Source: Lacinutrix himadriensis (GTDB lineage Bacteria; Bacteroidota; Bacteroidia; Flavobacteriales; Flavobacteriaceae). From it: a stretch of DNA of 64,000 bases. The notes beneath the pieces are model-generated. The model did not search any database. It saw only the letters and a program-made list of their open reading frames with translations, and was not told the DNA's origin. The stretch is taken from positions 1-64,000 of the forward strand of contig NZ_LIQI01000027.1 of the NCBI RefSeq assembly GCF_001418105.1, written 5' to 3'. The position numbers and the translations under genes are program-made. Below are positions 62,048-64,000 of this stretch, one piece after another (position 1 is the stretch's first letter; the number at the start of each line of letters is the position of its first letter).

Positions 62048-64000
62048 TTATCCTTCAAATTCTTCATCTCCACCACTTCCTCTAGAGCCTCTTTCTTTTT
62101 TCTTTTGATTAAATCTGTAGGTAAAAGATAAGTTGAAACTACGTTCTCTCCATTGAAACTCACTAGTACTAAAAAAAGTATCTGTGTTTGTTTCCATAGT
62201 ACGTTTTCTAGAGTTAAATAAATCGCTAATATTAAAAGCAATAGACGCTTTGTCTTTAAATAAATCTTTACTAAATGCTATATTGGTTGAAAAAACACCT
62301 TCACGTTTGTTTTGTGCGTCTTCACTCGGACCACTATAATTCATACTTGTTTGCCATTCTATATCTGCAGGTAATGTATATTTAGTATTTAATCTTGCAT
62401 ACCAACTCGTGTTTTCGTTACCTAAATCTGCTCCGTTTGGATCTACACCTTCGGTTTTAGATTTAAAGACATTAAAGTTTGCGCTGGTATTAAATTTACG
62501 AGATGCTCTGTACATAAGTGTGAATTCAAAACCATATCTATCTTCGCTAGATAAATTAATAGGTGTACGTTGTATTATGGATACATCTTCACCATCTACA
62601 TTTACGGTTTCTCCTGTGTCAAAACTGATAAAGTTAAATACGTCTGTAGCATGTTGGTAATACGCAGATGTATTCAGTGTTACTTTTCCAAAACGGTTTA
62701 AATAACCAAGATCAAAAGTACCAGAATAACTAGGATCTAAATCTGGATTTCCTTGAAAAACACTAGATACACTAGAACGAGATGGGAATGGATTTATATA
62801 TCTAGAACGAGGTCTACGTAAACGTCTGCTATAACCAAGCGTTACATTTTCTGCATCTGATAATTCATAATTTAAATTTACAGTAGGAAATAAACCGGTG
62901 TAATCTTTTTTACTATAATCATAACTAGATGGCTGGTCTATAGTAATTCTAGTATTTTCTAAACGTAAACCTAATAAATAAGAAAATTTTCCATGTTTAC
63001 TACCATATTGTGTGTAAACAGCGTTTATATATTCTCTATAGTTTAATATATTGGATAGATCGTTATCTACATAAAAAGCATTGGTATCATCTAAAAGTGC
63101 TACCTCATAATCTGTAGATAGATTGTTGAAGTTACCACGATAACCTAATTCAAATTGTGCTTTTTCTCCAATTGGTAATACATAATCTCCTTGTAATAAA
63201 ATACGTTCTTGATCTTCAAGCGTACCTACTTTTTCAGTTAAAATATCGTTTACTTCTACTAGAGAGTTTTCATCTTCTGTACTGTCTTCGTATTGAAAAT
63301 CGAAAGTAAGCTTGTGTCCGCTAGTTTTAAAGTTTTTTGTAAAATTAGCAGCGTATTGAATGGTTTTGTCATCTTCTAATTCTGGGTCAAAACGAGAACT
63401 TGAACTAGTTAGTGCATTGTTAATGTCGTATTGAACTAAGCTATTTGTAGTGTTACTTTCATTATTGTTATCGCTATAAAAAATAGAAGTAGTTAATGAA
63501 GCAGAATCATTAATGTACCATTCTAAACCTAAATTCGTATTAAATCCTTTTCTAATACGTTCGTAATCTTTCGTTTCTTTAATTCTATTTCCAGCATCTT
63601 TATAGGTTGTATTTGTAAAAGAACTTCCTGGTGATTCTCTGTAATTGTAAGCAGTGGTATTGAATATGTTTACATTTCCTGTTCTGTAGTTTATGTTTCC
63701 AGATATTCCTGCGGAAGGGTTATAACCAGCGTTTGTAGTTATTGCTCCATTTAATCCTTGTAATTTACTTCTTCGTAAGATTATATTTATAATTCCGGCA
63801 GTACCTTCTGAATCATATCTTGCGGAAGGCGAAGTAATAACTTCTACTTTCTCAATAGATTCTGCTGGTAATTGACGTAATGCTTCTGTAGAGTTTAAAC
63901 CAACTAATCCGGAAGGTTTTCCGTTAATTAATATACGTACATTTTCTTGTCCTCTTAAAGATACATTTCCTTCCACATCTACTGCAACCGAAGGTACGTT
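62048..64000 (-). CDS. TonB-dependent receptor family protein (outer membrane beta-barrel family 3), N-terminus outside window
   Basis: The frame is open through base 64000, so the signal peptide and plug start lie beyond the window. Visible are the end of the plug (VSLRGQENVRILINGKPSG, STEALRQLPAESIEKVEVIT, YDSEGTAGIINIILRR) and a 22-strand type barrel of about 540 residues rich in alternating aromatic strands, ending FNLSFTYRFNQKKKERG plus an acidic-glycine tail (GSGGDEEFEG). It fits the outer membrane protein beta-barrel family (PF14905), related to TonB receptors. It imports or exports an unknown ligand. It lacks a SusD partner in the visible part. A terminator hairpin follows. Confidence 0.9.
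   Translation of the reverse strand, partial: NVPSVAVDVEGNVSLRGQENVRILINGKPSGLVGLNSTEALRQLPAESIEKVEVITSPSARYDSEGTAGIINIILRRSKLQGLNGAITTNAGYNPSAGISGNINYRTGNVNIFNTTAYNYRESPGSSFTNTTYKDAGNRIKETKDYERIRKGFNTNLGLEWYINDSASLTTSIFYSDNNNESNTTNSLVQYDINNALTSSSSRFDPELEDDKTIQYAANFTKNFKTSGHKLTFDFQYEDSTEDENSLVEVNDILTEKVGTLEDQERILLQGDYVLPIGEKAQFELGYRGNFNNLSTDYEVALLDDTNAFYVDNDLSNILNYREYINAVYTQYGSKHGKFSYLLGLRLENTRITIDQPSSYDYSKKDYTGLFPTVNLNYELSDAENVTLGYSRRLRRPRSRYINPFPSRSSVSSVFQGNPDLDPSYSGTFDLGYLNRFGKVTLNTSAYYQHATDVFNFISFDTGETVNVDGEDVSIIQRTPINLSSEDRYGFEFTLMYRASRKFNTSANFNVFKSKTEGVDPNGADLGNENTSWYARLNTKYTLPADIEWQTSMNYSGPSEDAQNKREGVFSTNIAFSKDLFKDKASIAFNISDLFNSRKRTMETNTDTFFSTSEFQWRERSFNLSFTYRFNQKKKERGSRGSGGDEEFEG

Overview
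The window looks like a chromosomal segment from a marine-type member of the Flavobacteriaceae (phylum Bacteroidota). The evidence is low GC, Bacteroidota promoter boxes of the TAnnTTTG type, type IX secretion (T9SS) C-terminal sorting domains, SusC-like plug domains, OmpA, GIN and DUF1566 proteins, and the gene pair CAL67264-type protein/EttA. The genus cannot be told from this segment. No rRNA, tRNA, transposase, prophage or CRISPR array was recognised.

Layout. 1-3.7 kb: 3' part of a BspA-like surface protein whose T9SS domain is out of frame, then a broken DUF1566 gene. 3.8-7.5 kb: a propeller-type sensor kinase and LuxR-type response regulator. 7.6-19.8 kb: housekeeping and envelope genes (PcrA/UvrD helicase, lipoprotein esterase, Sua5/TsaC, VOC protein, OmpA lipoprotein, glycosyltransferase, HolA, cupin, GIN protein, SDR, sterol desaturase-like enzyme). 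19.9-23 kb: menC, a CPBP protease gene and menE (menaquinone). 23.1-26.8 kb: two tandem genes for secreted proteins with a TonB-receptor plug but no barrel, one fused to a von Willebrand A domain and the other to TPRs and a DUF2135-like domain. 26.9-28.5 kb: an acyl-CoA carboxylase beta subunit. 28.7-32.2 kb: DoxX-like protein, FMN reductase (frameshifted), MarR regulator and old-yellow-enzyme type reductase, probably an electrophile or redox response set. 32.3-35.7 kb: CAL67264-type protein, EttA, two small membrane proteins, an MBL-fold lipoprotein.

35.9-46.2 kb is the most unusual part: nine co-directional genes encoding a large coiled-coil protein, an unknown protein, a four-helix-bundle protein, a AAA+ ATPase, a small membrane protein, a Nudix hydrolase and three proteins of unknown function, two of them membrane proteins. 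It is my best candidate for an undescribed multi-gene system. Its gaps are peppered with short palindromic repeats and degenerate microsatellites.

46.4-51.5 kb: glyoxylate shunt (aceB, aceA) with a divergent RamB-like regulator. 51.6-56.8 kb: a MarR-GNAT fusion with a perfect 20-bp palindrome at its promoter, and histidine degradation genes (hutG, and hutI split by a frameshift) mixed with genes of unknown function. 56.9-64 kb: a T9SS-exported VCBS-repeat protein (frameshifted), fumC, a dicarboxylate symporter, a small membrane protein and a TonB-dependent receptor cut by the window end.

Three themes cut across the window. (1) Five genes are each broken by the apparent loss of a single A or T, which suggests homopolymer sequencing errors, although two of the five are T9SS cargoes cut off from their sorting domain. 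(2) Several families of small palindromic repeats occur: REPIN-like hairpin pairs, hairpins directly before start codons, a 40-bp tandem repeat, and a REP translated in frame inside MenE. (3) Perfect palindromes sit at the promoters of the glyoxylate, MarR-GNAT and DoxX/FMN-reductase loci.
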